This document shows, piece after piece, positions 16,467 through 24,838 of a DNA stretch of 64,000 nt. Made by a program: the position numbers and the translations under genes. The stretch covers positions 434,001 through 498,000 of the forward strand of contig JAWKWB010000005.1 in assembly GCA_041397775.1 (NCBI GenBank), read 5' to 3'. Position 1 is the stretch's first letter. The number at the start of each line of letters is the position of its first letter. The notes below the pieces were generated by a model. The model searched no databases, was not told the origin of the DNA, and worked only from the letters and a program-made list of their open reading frames with translations. The stretch is from Ga0077555 sp041397775 (GTDB taxonomy: Bacteria; Pseudomonadota; Alphaproteobacteria; Rhizobiales; Hyphomicrobiaceae).

Positions 16467-17636
16467 TCAATAGACGTTGGCTTCGAGCAGCGGCTCGCCG
16501 CGCATCACCCGGTCGAAGCCGAGCCGCGACACGTCGAGGCTCCGGTAGCTGCCATGCACCAGGAGTTCCGCGATGGCGCGGCCCGCCCCCGGCGACTGCT
16601 GCAGCCCGTGGCCCGAGAACCCGCAGGCGAGCACGAAACCGCCGAGGCCGGGATGCGGCCCCAGGATCGCGTTGTGATCGAGCGTGTTGACATCGTAGTG
16701 GCAGCACCACGCATTGACGACCTTCAGCGTCTCCATGGCGGGAACACGCGCGGCGAGCCCCGGCCATATCTTCTCCTCGAACATGGCGTGGTCGATCTCG
16801 AAGTCTTCCGCATCGGGGTCCTCGTCCTCCGGCGGTGCGATGCCCGTCAGGAAGTAGCGGCCTTCGGGTCGGAAATAGAGCCCCGTCGGATCGATCATCA
16901 GCCCGGCTCCCGGCAACGCTTGCGGGCAATCCACGACGAACACGAGCCGCTTGCGCGGTCGCACGGGGATCTCCAGTCCCGCCATCGTCGCAACCTTCGC
17001 AGAATGCCAGCCCGCGGCGCACACGACGGTGGGGCTCGCAATCGCCGCACCGCTCTTCAAGCGCACGCCCGCGACCCGACCCGCCGCGACGTCGACGCCC
17101 ACCACCTCGTCCGCGAGGTAGACGACACCCGCCGCAATCGCCCCCTTGCGGAAGCCCTGCATCAACGCGGCGGGATCGACCCATCCCTCGCCCGAACGCC
17201 CCCAGCCGGCCGCCCCCAGCCCCTGCGTGTCGAGCCAGGGGAATTGCCGCGCGATCTCGTCCGGCTCGAGCAATGCTGTGTCGGCGCCGAGCTTCAGTTG
17301 CAGCGCCACGTTGGCCTCCAGCGTCGCGCGGCCCTCCGGGGTCGCCATGACCAGATAGCCTCGCTCGCGCCTGGCGATATCCACGTCCGGCCCCAGCCAC
17401 TCCGCAACGTCGCGAAAGAACGTGGCGCCGAACTGGGACAGCTGGATGTTCTCGGGCGTCGAGAACTGCTGGCGGTACGATGCCACCGAGCGCCCCGTGG
17501 CGCACCATTGGTAGCTGGGGTCTTTTTCCACGACGACGACGCGCCCGCCGAAGCCTTCGCGCTTCAAGAACCAGGCGATGGCACTGCCGATCACGGCGCC
17601 GCCCACGATCACGATGTCTGCCGATGAATGCGTCAT
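16467..17636 (-). CDS. FAD-dependent amino-acid/sarcosine oxidase-like oxidoreductase (DAO family)
   Basis: A 389-residue flavoprotein. The dinucleotide-binding motif DIVIVGGAVIGSAIAWFL opens the protein at residue 8, followed by RVVVVEKDP. VVCAAGWHS lies mid-protein, and FVLACGFSGHGLQQSPGAGRA near the end is the DAO-family FAD-contact block. Such enzymes oxidise secondary or primary amines (sarcosine, glycine, D-amino acids) or act as FOXRED1-like dehydrogenases. There is no signal peptide, so it is cytosolic. It is the first gene of the operon with the pyridoxal kinase and DUF429 genes. Confidence 0.87.
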   Translation of the reverse strand: MTHSSADIVIVGGAVIGSAIAWFLKREGFGGRVVVVEKDPSYQWCATGRSVASYRQQFSTPENIQLSQFGATFFRDVAEWLGPDVDIARRERGYLVMATPEGRATLEANVALQLKLGADTALLEPDEIARQFPWLDTQGLGAAGWGRSGEGWVDPAALMQGFRKGAIAAGVVYLADEVVGVDVAAGRVAGVRLKSGAAIASPTVVCAAGWHSAKVATMAGLEIPVRPRKRLVFVVDCPQALPGAGLMIDPTGLYFRPEGRYFLTGIAPPEDEDPDAEDFEIDHAMFEEKIWPGLAARVPAMETLKVVNAWCCHYDVNTLDHNAILGPHPGLGGFVLACGFSGHGLQQSPGAGRAIAELLVHGSYRSLDVSRLGFDRVMRGEPLLEANVY

Positions 17637-17850
17637 GTGAGGCTTGTCCTGCTTCGCCGTTCCCGGACTGTGCCGAAGCGGGCGGCGCTTGCCAAGACGG
17701 CCATTGGCGCATCGCCTGCCGCCGCAACGGCGGCGCTCACGTCATAATTCCGCTGCAGCGGCGCGGCAAAGGGTTAACTCCGTCTTAATCGGCGGGACAT
17801 AGGGTGTCTCGATCCCTTTCGCGTCAGAGCCTGCCTCGGAGCAGCAACAG

Positions 17851-18951
17851 ATGCCGGCCAAGCGTTCCGGTGCGGTCATGATCGTCGCCGTTCTGGCAGC
17901 ACTGCTGGCCACAGCCACGCTTTGGCCGGCCCCCGCAAGCGCCGCGCGTCCCGATGCCCTGTCCAGCATCCTCGCCGTCCCCGCGCCCAAGCGGGCCACC
18001 CGCCCGCACCGACCGGCGCGAACCCATCCCATCCCCGTCGATCTGGGCACCGATCCCGTCAAGGCCCAGGCCGAACGACTGCGCCGTGTCAACTCTGCGC
18101 GCAGCTGGGGCTATCAGCTCGCGGGCCTGAACATCGACGAGGCCGCCCGCGCCCCCTACGACCTGCTGGTCGTCGATGCCACCACGGGCCTGGGCGCCGA
18201 CCGCCATTTCCGGCCCGAGGAAGTCGCGCGCCTCAAGCGCAAACCGGATGGCGGGGCGCGGGTCGTCGTCTCCTACCTCTCCGTCGGCGAGGCCGAAGAC
18301 TACCGCCCCGACTACTTCACGCCCGAATACCTGACCGAGGATGCGCCCGACTGGCTCGGCCACGAGAACCCGCAGTGGAAGGGCAACCGCATCATCCGTT
18401 TCTGCCAGGAGGGCTGGCAGCGGACCATCCTGGGCGACGACGATGGCCGCAACGTCTACAACAGCATCGAGCCCTCGCCGCTCTACCGGCTGATCGAGCT
18501 GGGCTTCGACGGCATCTACCTCGATCGCGTCGACGTCTACAGCGAAGTGAAGAAGGACTGCCCCGATGCGGAGCGGCGCATGGTGGACTTCATCGCCCGC
18601 CTCGCACGCCATGCCCGCAAGGCCAATCCGAACTTCATCGTGATCCTCCAGAATGCGGAGGAACTGGTGCAGCACAGGAAAATGATGGACACCATCGATG
18701 CCATCGCCAAGGAAGATCTCTTCTATGGCGCCGACTACGGCCAGAGGCTGAACGATGCCGGCACCATCCGCTCCTCGCTGTCGCACTTGAAGGCCGTGAA
18801 GGCCGCCGGACGGCCCGTGTTCGTCGTCGACTATCTGACGGGACGCGATGCCCGCGCCGATGCCAAGCGGCGCATCATCGAGCAGGGCTTCATTCCCTAC
18901 ATCGGCCCGCGCGACCTCGGCAGGCTCTGGCTGCCCGGCCGCGATTTCTGA
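17851..18951 (+). CDS. Secreted GH114/MJ1477-like glycoside hydrolase family protein
   Basis: A 366-residue protein with a signal peptide (about residues 8-32, ending PASAA) and a basic linker, then a TIM-barrel-like domain. SWGYQLAGLNIDEAA, VVVSYLSVGEAEDYRPDYF, GFDGIYLDRVDVY and NFIVILQNAEELVQ are typical of the TM1410/MJ1477 endo-alpha-1,4-polygalactosaminidase-related family (GH114). The acidic residues in VGEAED and YLDRVD would form the active site. The product is probably periplasmic or exported. Substrate is not deducible. GGAG lies 9 bases before the ATG. It stands upstream of thiL on the same strand, 113 bp away. Confidence 0.85.
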   Translation: MPAKRSGAVMIVAVLAALLATATLWPAPASAARPDALSSILAVPAPKRATRPHRPARTHPIPVDLGTDPVKAQAERLRRVNSARSWGYQLAGLNIDEAARAPYDLLVVDATTGLGADRHFRPEEVARLKRKPDGGARVVVSYLSVGEAEDYRPDYFTPEYLTEDAPDWLGHENPQWKGNRIIRFCQEGWQRTILGDDDGRNVYNSIEPSPLYRLIELGFDGIYLDRVDVYSEVKKDCPDAERRMVDFIARLARHARKANPNFIVILQNAEELVQHRKMMDTIDAIAKEDLFYGADYGQRLNDAGTIRSSLSHLKAVKAAGRPVFVVDYLTGRDARADAKRRIIEQGFIPYIGPRDLGRLWLPGRDF

Positions 18952-19064
18952 AATTCGCCAGGCATCCCCCGCCGGCGATTGAGCGAGCCCACACCTGCGC
19001 TATAAGAAGACCGTCACGCACGGCCCGGCGCCGCGGCGCAATCGGGCGAGTGAGGATCAGCGCC

Positions 19065-20084
19065 ATGGCGGCCGAGCATCTCCACGGTGAGGAAGCGATC
19101 ATCCAGGAGTATCTGGCGCCGCTGGCGGCCGGATTTCCCGGTGCTTTCGGCCTGCGGGACGACTGCGCCGCCATCACCCCGGCGCCCGGCCACGACATCG
19201 TCGTCAAGACCGATCCGGTGGCGGCGGGCATCCACTTCTTCGCCGACGACGCGCCCGAGGACATCGGCTGGAAGGCGTTGGCCGTCAACGTGTCGGATCT
19301 TGCCGCCAAGGCAGCGGTGCCCCGCGCCTACCTGATGGCGCTGAGCTTCCCCGACGCCCCTACACGCGACTGGATGGCCCGCTTCGCCGCCGGCCTCGCC
19401 CAGGCCCAGTCCACCTTCGGCATGCACCTGATCGGCGGCGACACGGACCGCCGCCCGGGTCCGATCACCATATCCATCACCGTCTTCGGGGAAACACCGA
19501 CCGGCCGCATGATCCGGCGCGGTGCTGCCCGGCCCGGCGACCACGTCTACGTGACGGGGACGCTGGGGGCTGCCGCCATGGGCCTCGCCCTGCGCACGAG
19601 CCCGGAACGCGCCATGGCCTGGAGGATCACGCAAGCAGCGGCCGAAGCGTCGCGCGCCCGGTACTTGCGACCCCAGCCCCGGCTTGCCCTGCGCGATGCG
19701 CTCAGGGCCCACGCCACCGCCGCCATGGATATTTCGGACGGCCTCGCCAAGGACCTCGGCCGCATGTCGCGCGCCAGCGGCTGCGGCGCCGAAATCGAGC
19801 TGGCGCGCGTCCCCATGGACCAGACCGGCGCGCACGCGGTCGCCCACGATCCCGACCGCTGGTGCGACATCGTGGCCGCCGGCGACGACTACGAGTTGCT
19901 GATCGCAGTTGCCCCCGGCAGCGCCCAGGCCTTCGAGGCGGCCGGCCTCGCAGCCGGCCGGATGGCCAGTCCGGCCTTCGGCCTGACGCGGATCGGTGCC
20001 TTCACACGCGACCCCGCCGTGACGTTCCGGATGGCATCCGGGCGCCCGCTCGACCTGTCGCGCACGGGCTGGGACCACTTCTGA
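19065..20084 (+). CDS. thiL: Thiamine-monophosphate kinase
   Basis: A 339-residue kinase that phosphorylates thiamine monophosphate to the diphosphate cofactor. Family blocks are GLRDDCAAI (metal-binding Asp pair), KTDPVAAGIHFF, DIGWKALAVNVSDLAAK, LIGGDTDRRPGPITIS, MDISDGLAKDL near residue 225 and AAGDDYELL near residue 270. A GTG at 19050 is an alternative in-frame start. The ATG at 19065 is preferred, though its ribosome-binding site is weak. Adjacency to hppA downstream is a common alphaproteobacterial arrangement. Confidence 0.93.
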   Translation: MAAEHLHGEEAIIQEYLAPLAAGFPGAFGLRDDCAAITPAPGHDIVVKTDPVAAGIHFFADDAPEDIGWKALAVNVSDLAAKAAVPRAYLMALSFPDAPTRDWMARFAAGLAQAQSTFGMHLIGGDTDRRPGPITISITVFGETPTGRMIRRGAARPGDHVYVTGTLGAAAMGLALRTSPERAMAWRITQAAAEASRARYLRPQPRLALRDALRAHATAAMDISDGLAKDLGRMSRASGCGAEIELARVPMDQTGAHAVAHDPDRWCDIVAAGDDYELLIAVAPGSAQAFEAAGLAAGRMASPAFGLTRIGAFTRDPAVTFRMASGRPLDLSRTGWDHF

Positions 20085-20324
20085 GCCCGCCGCCTGTGGC
20101 CATCGAGGCACAGAGGCGCCCGAACTCCCGCCGTTGAGCCCCCGCCTTCACCCGTCCGGGCAAGGTCCCGCTGTCATGTGTTGCAACAGCGCATCTCTTG
20201 GGGCATGGTCCCGGCGCGATTCCAGGCTTTTCGGCTTCGGGCGCGGTTAGCCTATGCGCAGCGCGTTCCCGCCCTTCGACCCAGAACAGCCAGCGAATAT
20301 ACGTCCAACTAGGGAGCTCATTCC

Positions 20325-22460
20325 ATGGATACCGTGATGTGGGCGATCATCCTTGGCGGCTTGTTGTCGATCGTCTACGGCGCATGGACCATCCGGTCCG
20401 TGATGGCCGCCGACGCCGGCAACGCCCGCATGCAGGAGATCGCTGGTGCTGTTCAAGAGGGCGCGCAGGCTTATCTGTCGCGCCAGTATACGACGATCGC
20501 AATCGCGGGCGTCCCGATCTTCCTTCTGGTTGGCTTCCTCCTCGGCTGGCTCGTCGCGATCGGCTTCCTGATCGGCGCCGTGCTTTCGGGCATCGCCGGC
20601 TTCATCGGCATGCACGTCTCGGTCCGCGCCAACGTGCGCACCGCGCAGGCCTCCACGGTTTCGCTGGGCGACGGGCTCTCCATGGCCTTCCGCGCCGGCG
20701 CGGTGACGGGCATGCTGGTCGCCGGTCTGGCCCTCCTGGGCGTGGCCGTCTACTACGTGATCCTGACCGTCGGCATGGGTCTTTCGACCACGTCGCGCAC
20801 GGTGATCGACGCGCTCGTCGCCCTCGGCTTCGGCGCCTCGCTGATCTCGATCTTCGCCCGTCTGGGCGGCGGCATCTTCACCAAGGGCGCCGACGTCGGC
20901 GGTGACCTCGTCGGCAAGGTCGAGGCCGGCATCCCCGAGGACGATCCGCGCAACCCCGCGACGATCGCCGACAACGTCGGTGACAACGTCGGCGACTGCG
21001 CCGGCATGGCGGCCGACCTGTTCGAGACCTACGCGGTGTCGATCGTGGCCACCATGGTGCTCGCCGCGATCTACTTCGCCGGCCAGCCCGTCGTCGGCAG
21101 CCTGATGATCTACCCGCTCGCCATCTGCGCGGCCTGCGTGGCGACCTCGATCATCGGCACCTTCTTCGTCAAGCTGGGTGCCAACAACTCCATCATGGGC
21201 GCGCTCTACAAGGGCGTGATCATGACCGGCATCCTGTCGCTGATCGCCCTCTACCCGATCACCGACCGCCTGCTCGGCATGGGCACCACGTTCACCGCGC
21301 GCGGCCTGACCTTCACGGGCATGGACCTGTTCTGGTGCGGCGTCGTCGGCCTCGTCGTGACCGCGGCGATCATCGTCATCACCGAGTTCTACACGGGCAT
21401 CGGCTATCGCCCGGTCCGCTCGATCAGCCAGGCATCGGTCACCGGTCACGGCACCAACGTGATCCAGGGCCTCGCCGTCTCGCTCGAGTCGACGGCACTG
21501 CCCGCCCTGGTGATCATCGTGGGCATCATCGCCACCTTCAAGCTCGCCGGTCTCTTCGGCGTCGCCATCGCGGTGACGACGATGCTGGCACTCGCGGGCA
21601 TGATCGTCGCGCTCGACGCCTTCGGTCCCGTCACGGACAACGCCGGCGGCATCGCTGAAATGGCGGGCCTGCCCAAGGAGATCCGCAAGACCACCGACGC
21701 TCTCGATGCGGTCGGCAACACCACCAAGGCCGTGACCAAGGGCTATGCCATCGGTTCGGCAGGCCTGGGCGCCCTGGTGCTGTTCGCCGCCTACAACGAG
21801 GATCTGGCCTTCTTCATCAGCCAGGCCCAGCCCGGCTCGATGTTCCACCAGTTGAACGTCGATTTCCGGCTCTCCAACCCCTACGTCGTCGTCGGCCTGC
21901 TGTTCGGCGGCCTGCTGCCGTACCTGTTCGGCGGCATCGCCATGACGGCCGTCGGCCGTGCCGCAGGCTCGATCGTCGAAGAGGTCCGCCGGCAGTTCAA
22001 GGAAAAGCCGGGCATCATGAAGGGCACCGAAAAGCCCGACTATGCCCGCGCTGTCGACATCCTGACGAAGGCCGCGATCAAGGAAATGATCGTGCCCTCG
22101 CTGCTGCCGGTACTCTCGCCGATCGTCTGCTTCTACGTCGTCAAGGCGATCGCGGGCCCTGCCAACGCCTTCGCCGCGCTCGGCGCCATGCTCCTCGGTG
22201 TCATCGTCAACGGCCTCTTCGTCGCCGTTTCCATGACGTCGGGCGGCGGCGCCTGGGACAACGCCAAGAAGTCTTTCGAGGACGGCTTTGTCGACAAGGA
22301 CGGCAAGAAGCATCTCAAGGGTTCGGAAGCCCACAAGGCCTCCGTCACCGGTGACACCGTCGGCGATCCCTACAAGGACACCGCCGGCCCGGCCGTGAAC
22401 CCGATGATCAAGATCACGAACATCGTGGCGCTGCTGCTGCTGGCCGTCCTCGGTCACTGA
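20325..22460 (+). CDS. hppA: Proton-translocating membrane pyrophosphatase
   Basis: A 711-residue integral membrane H+-PPase with around 16 hydrophobic segments that couples pyrophosphate hydrolysis to proton export. The catalytic loops are GGGIFTKGADVGGDLVGK, DNVGDNVGDCAGMAADLFE and the C-terminal GDPYKDTAGPAVNP. In the subtype-determining loop the sequence is GNTTKAVTKG, with Lys468 and Thr471 where potassium-dependent enzymes carry Ala, so it should be potassium-independent. AGGGAG precedes the ATG. The 240-bp leader after thiL holds the perfect 10-bp palindrome TGTTGCAACA (20179-20188). A clear terminator follows the gene. Confidence 0.97.
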   Translation: MDTVMWAIILGGLLSIVYGAWTIRSVMAADAGNARMQEIAGAVQEGAQAYLSRQYTTIAIAGVPIFLLVGFLLGWLVAIGFLIGAVLSGIAGFIGMHVSVRANVRTAQASTVSLGDGLSMAFRAGAVTGMLVAGLALLGVAVYYVILTVGMGLSTTSRTVIDALVALGFGASLISIFARLGGGIFTKGADVGGDLVGKVEAGIPEDDPRNPATIADNVGDNVGDCAGMAADLFETYAVSIVATMVLAAIYFAGQPVVGSLMIYPLAICAACVATSIIGTFFVKLGANNSIMGALYKGVIMTGILSLIALYPITDRLLGMGTTFTARGLTFTGMDLFWCGVVGLVVTAAIIVITEFYTGIGYRPVRSISQASVTGHGTNVIQGLAVSLESTALPALVIIVGIIATFKLAGLFGVAIAVTTMLALAGMIVALDAFGPVTDNAGGIAEMAGLPKEIRKTTDALDAVGNTTKAVTKGYAIGSAGLGALVLFAAYNEDLAFFISQAQPGSMFHQLNVDFRLSNPYVVVGLLFGGLLPYLFGGIAMTAVGRAAGSIVEEVRRQFKEKPGIMKGTEKPDYARAVDILTKAAIKEMIVPSLLPVLSPIVCFYVVKAIAGPANAFAALGAMLLGVIVNGLFVAVSMTSGGGAWDNAKKSFEDGFVDKDGKKHLKGSEAHKASVTGDTVGDPYKDTAGPAVNPMIKITNIVALLLLAVLGH

Positions 22461-22497
22461 CCCGGACGCTCGGCATCACGTCGCACGCAACGACGAA

Positions 22498-22530
22498 GGG
22501 CGGTCGGGAAATCCCCGGCCGCCCTTTTTT
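22498..22530 (+). terminator. Rho-independent terminator of hppA
   Basis: An 11-12 bp GC-rich stem (GGGCGGTCGGG with CCCGGCCGCCC, one G-U pair) with a short AAAT-type loop is followed directly by six T residues, 37 bp after the hppA stop. It also separates hppA from the convergent outer-membrane protein gene. Confidence 0.9.
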
Positions 22531-22594
22531 CAATTCGATCTTTGGGCCGCCCCGCAGCCACGCCTGTGGCCCGGGTGCGGCGCAGGCAAGCCGC

Positions 22595-23497
22595 TTACCA
22601 CACGTTCCAGCGCAGACCGGCGCGGATTTCGTGGTCGATCCGGGAATCCCCGTTCAGGATGTCGTGGTTGACGGCATCGCGCACGGACGTCTGCCCGCCC
22701 TGCCACATGAGGCGATAGCCCGTGTCGATGAGCACGCCCGGCGACACCTCGTAGCTGAAGCCGACCATCGCCGCTGCCGCCAGTCCGACATTCATGTTCT
22801 TGCGCTTGGCGTCCCGGTTGATGTCGGCTTCCGTGCAGGCCGTGGTCGCGCCGGTGACGGAATTCGTCGTCGACGTGCAGACGCCGTGCTCGTTGTAGTC
22901 CAGTGAGCCCTCGCGCAGCGTGATGCCGACGCCCGCGCCGACATAGGGCGTGAACGCGCTGCCCCGGTTGAAATCGTAGTACATGTTCACGAGGCCCGTG
23001 TGGTTGGCCATCCGGCTTTCCTCGTTGCGGGACACTGTGAAGCTGTTGACCTGCGACGAATTGACGAAGTTGCCGTTCTGGAAGACCAGCGGGCCCGTGG
23101 TCGTCGTCGTGTGCTGGTAGACGTCGTTGCCGCCCCGCGTCCTCTGGTCACCGCGATAGGTGGCGGTCACGTCCCAGCGCAGGCTGCTGGTCATGTAGCG
23201 ACCGAAGCCGAGCGTGCCCATGAACGGGCCCTCGCTGGAGTCGTAGCCCTGGGTGAAGTGCCCGCCGAGCGACGTATGCGATGTCGCCGAGCCATGCGAG
23301 GCGACAGCCATGCCGAGGTCCGCCCTGACGTACCAGCTGAAGGATTCGGCCACGGGAATGGGCGCAGGCACCGGGATGCCGGCCATGCCGCCGGAATCCT
23401 TCAGGCTGCCGGCCCCGTTGTTCCAGTCGCCGGCGTTTGCCGACGTCGACATCAGGGCTGCCAGGGCGACGGAAAGGAGCAATGTTTTGCGCTGCAT
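22595..23497 (-). CDS. Outer-membrane beta-barrel protein (Omp31-like)
   Basis: A 300-residue protein with a signal peptide (MQRKTLLLSVALAALMSTSANA). The region after it contains SWYVRADLGMAV and alternating hydrophobic beta strands with Gly/Tyr-rich turns (YDFNRGSAFTPYVGAGVG, VLIDTGYRLMW). It ends in Trp (GLRWNVW), a C-terminal aromatic typical of barrels recognised by BamA. It resembles the small Omp25/Omp31 barrels of Rhizobiales. It is a paralogue of the adjacent gene at 23792-24565, sharing the SWYVR opening and strand order, with a longer loop region containing many Thr and Asn. The ATG at 23497 follows GAGGACTTGAAG. Confidence 0.85.
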   Translation of the reverse strand: MQRKTLLLSVALAALMSTSANAGDWNNGAGSLKDSGGMAGIPVPAPIPVAESFSWYVRADLGMAVASHGSATSHTSLGGHFTQGYDSSEGPFMGTLGFGRYMTSSLRWDVTATYRGDQRTRGGNDVYQHTTTTTGPLVFQNGNFVNSSQVNSFTVSRNEESRMANHTGLVNMYYDFNRGSAFTPYVGAGVGITLREGSLDYNEHGVCTSTTNSVTGATTACTEADINRDAKRKNMNVGLAAAAMVGFSYEVSPGVLIDTGYRLMWQGGQTSVRDAVNHDILNGDSRIDHEIRAGLRWNVW

Positions 23498-23729
23498 CGA
23501 CTTCAAGTCCTCGATATCGCCGGCTGCCCCTCGGCTCTGGCCTGGCGTGTTCCATGGGCGGGGCTTTGCGCAAGCCGCAGGGCCGATGGCGAAACGAGGA
23601 GGCAGATGCTTGGCGAAGCTCCCGGGCGCGCCACGAAGGGTGGCAGACGCAAACGCCAACACACATGCCAGGAAATCGTCGGCAACTGATCTCGGATCGC
23701 CGCGCCGGCGGGCGCTGCTACCCGGGTGC

Positions 23730-23785
23730 CTCCGGGCGCTGGCGCCCGGAGCAGTGTCGAGGCGGAGCCCCACTTGGGCTCCGCG
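23730..23785 (-). terminator. Two stem-loops between the outer-membrane protein genes
   Basis: Two perfect hairpins lie just after the stop of the upstream (leftward) barrel gene: GCGGAGCCC...GGGCTCCGC at 23763-23785, and CTCCGGGCGC...GCGCCCGGAG at 23730-23751. Neither is followed by a T-run on the minus strand. They could stabilise the 3' end of the first mRNA or cause partial attenuation before the second barrel gene rather than act as full terminators. Confidence 0.4.
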
Positions 23786-23791
23786 CAAACG

Positions 23792-24565
23792 TCAGCGAAT
23801 GTCGTAGCGCAGACCGATGCGCAGCTCCTGCGCCCACATATCGCGAACGAGCGGATCGCCGTCCGTGGCGGTGCCGCCACCGTTCCTCGTGCCGGTGATG
23901 ACGCCCGTATGCGCGTCGCCCAGGTAAAGCAGGCGATAACCCGCATCCAGGTGCAGGCGATCCCTCAGGTCGACGGTGAAGCCCGTCATGAAGGCGCCCG
24001 CGACCGACCACTGGCTGGCGCCGGCGATGGACACGTTGGAGAAACCGCAGATGCAGTTGTCGGGAACCGAGCCGGACGTGGTCTTGTTGTTCACCGCACC
24101 CAGGCCGACGCCGATGTACGGCGCGAAGCGGCCGCCCATGTTGAAGTCGTAGTAGAGGTTGGCCAGGAACAGGTCGCTCTTCAGGCCGAACGTGCGCTGG
24201 CCGGGAAAGTCGACGCCGCCCATGTTCGACATCGTGCCCCGGGCGTCCGTCTCGAAGCGATGATCCCAGGTCAAGTCGCCGCGCACGCTACGGCCGAAGT
24301 AGCGGCCGATGCCGACGCCACCGGACCACTGGTCGTCGATGGATGTATTCGTGAGGTCGAAACGCCCCTCTTCGAGCATCGACGGGCGGTCGTAGTTGGA
24401 ATAGCCGATGTCGCCGCGAACATACCACGAGGCGGGCCCCACGGCCGGCATGGCCACGTAACCGTCCTTGATGCTGCCACCCCGGTAGAGGTCGGCGGCC
24501 GTGGCGCTGGCGACGCTGCCGGCAAAGAGCGCCGCTCCAACGATAAGTGCGCGAATGGAGGTCAT
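23792..24565 (-). CDS. Outer-membrane beta-barrel protein (Omp31-like), paralogue
   Basis: A 257-residue protein with a signal peptide (MTSIRALIVGAALFAGSVASATA) and a mature start ADLYRGGSIKDG. SWYVRGDIGYSNYDR follows, then strands such as YYDFNMGGRFAPYIGVGLG and LDAGYRLLYLGDAHTG, ending GLRYDIR. It is the shorter relative of the next gene and has the same strand layout. It is probably a surface barrel of the Omp25/31 type with structural or immune-exposed loops. The leader upstream (24566-24838) has AT-rich stretches and probably carries its promoter, but no clear -10/-35 pair was settled on. Confidence 0.85.
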   Translation of the reverse strand: MTSIRALIVGAALFAGSVASATAADLYRGGSIKDGYVAMPAVGPASWYVRGDIGYSNYDRPSMLEEGRFDLTNTSIDDQWSGGVGIGRYFGRSVRGDLTWDHRFETDARGTMSNMGGVDFPGQRTFGLKSDLFLANLYYDFNMGGRFAPYIGVGLGAVNNKTTSGSVPDNCICGFSNVSIAGASQWSVAGAFMTGFTVDLRDRLHLDAGYRLLYLGDAHTGVITGTRNGGGTATDGDPLVRDMWAQELRIGLRYDIR

Positions 24566-24838
24566 CTCCTCAATCCCTTTGTCGATGCGACCGGCATGGC
24601 TGGGCCGGCACTACTCAGCTAACGCGATACGCGTTCATCGACGACTATGTGGGAGAGGGTTTAAAAAGCGCTTAATGGGTGTTTTCGATTGGCACACGAT
24701 GGCCAGCCGCGAGCGGGGACCAGACGTCGGATGCGCTTCATGTCGTGATCGGATCATGCGTGCGCGCATCGCACCGAGAGGCTCGACGCGACCGCAGCGT
24801 TCGCCTATGCGGGGCCTGACATGCCGGCGCCTGGCGGC

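Noticed and set aside
17751..17762. Palindrome CCGCTGCAGCGG upstream of the GH114-like gene
   Set aside because: Short GC-rich palindromes are common at this composition; no further support.
20179..20188. Palindrome TGTTGCAACA before hppA
   Set aside because: Only 10 bp and single; could be chance, so it is not listed as an operator.
20247..22457. Leftward 736-residue frame opposite hppA
   Set aside because: Antisense shadow of a GC-rich gene; Asp/Gly/His/Arg-rich without any domain.
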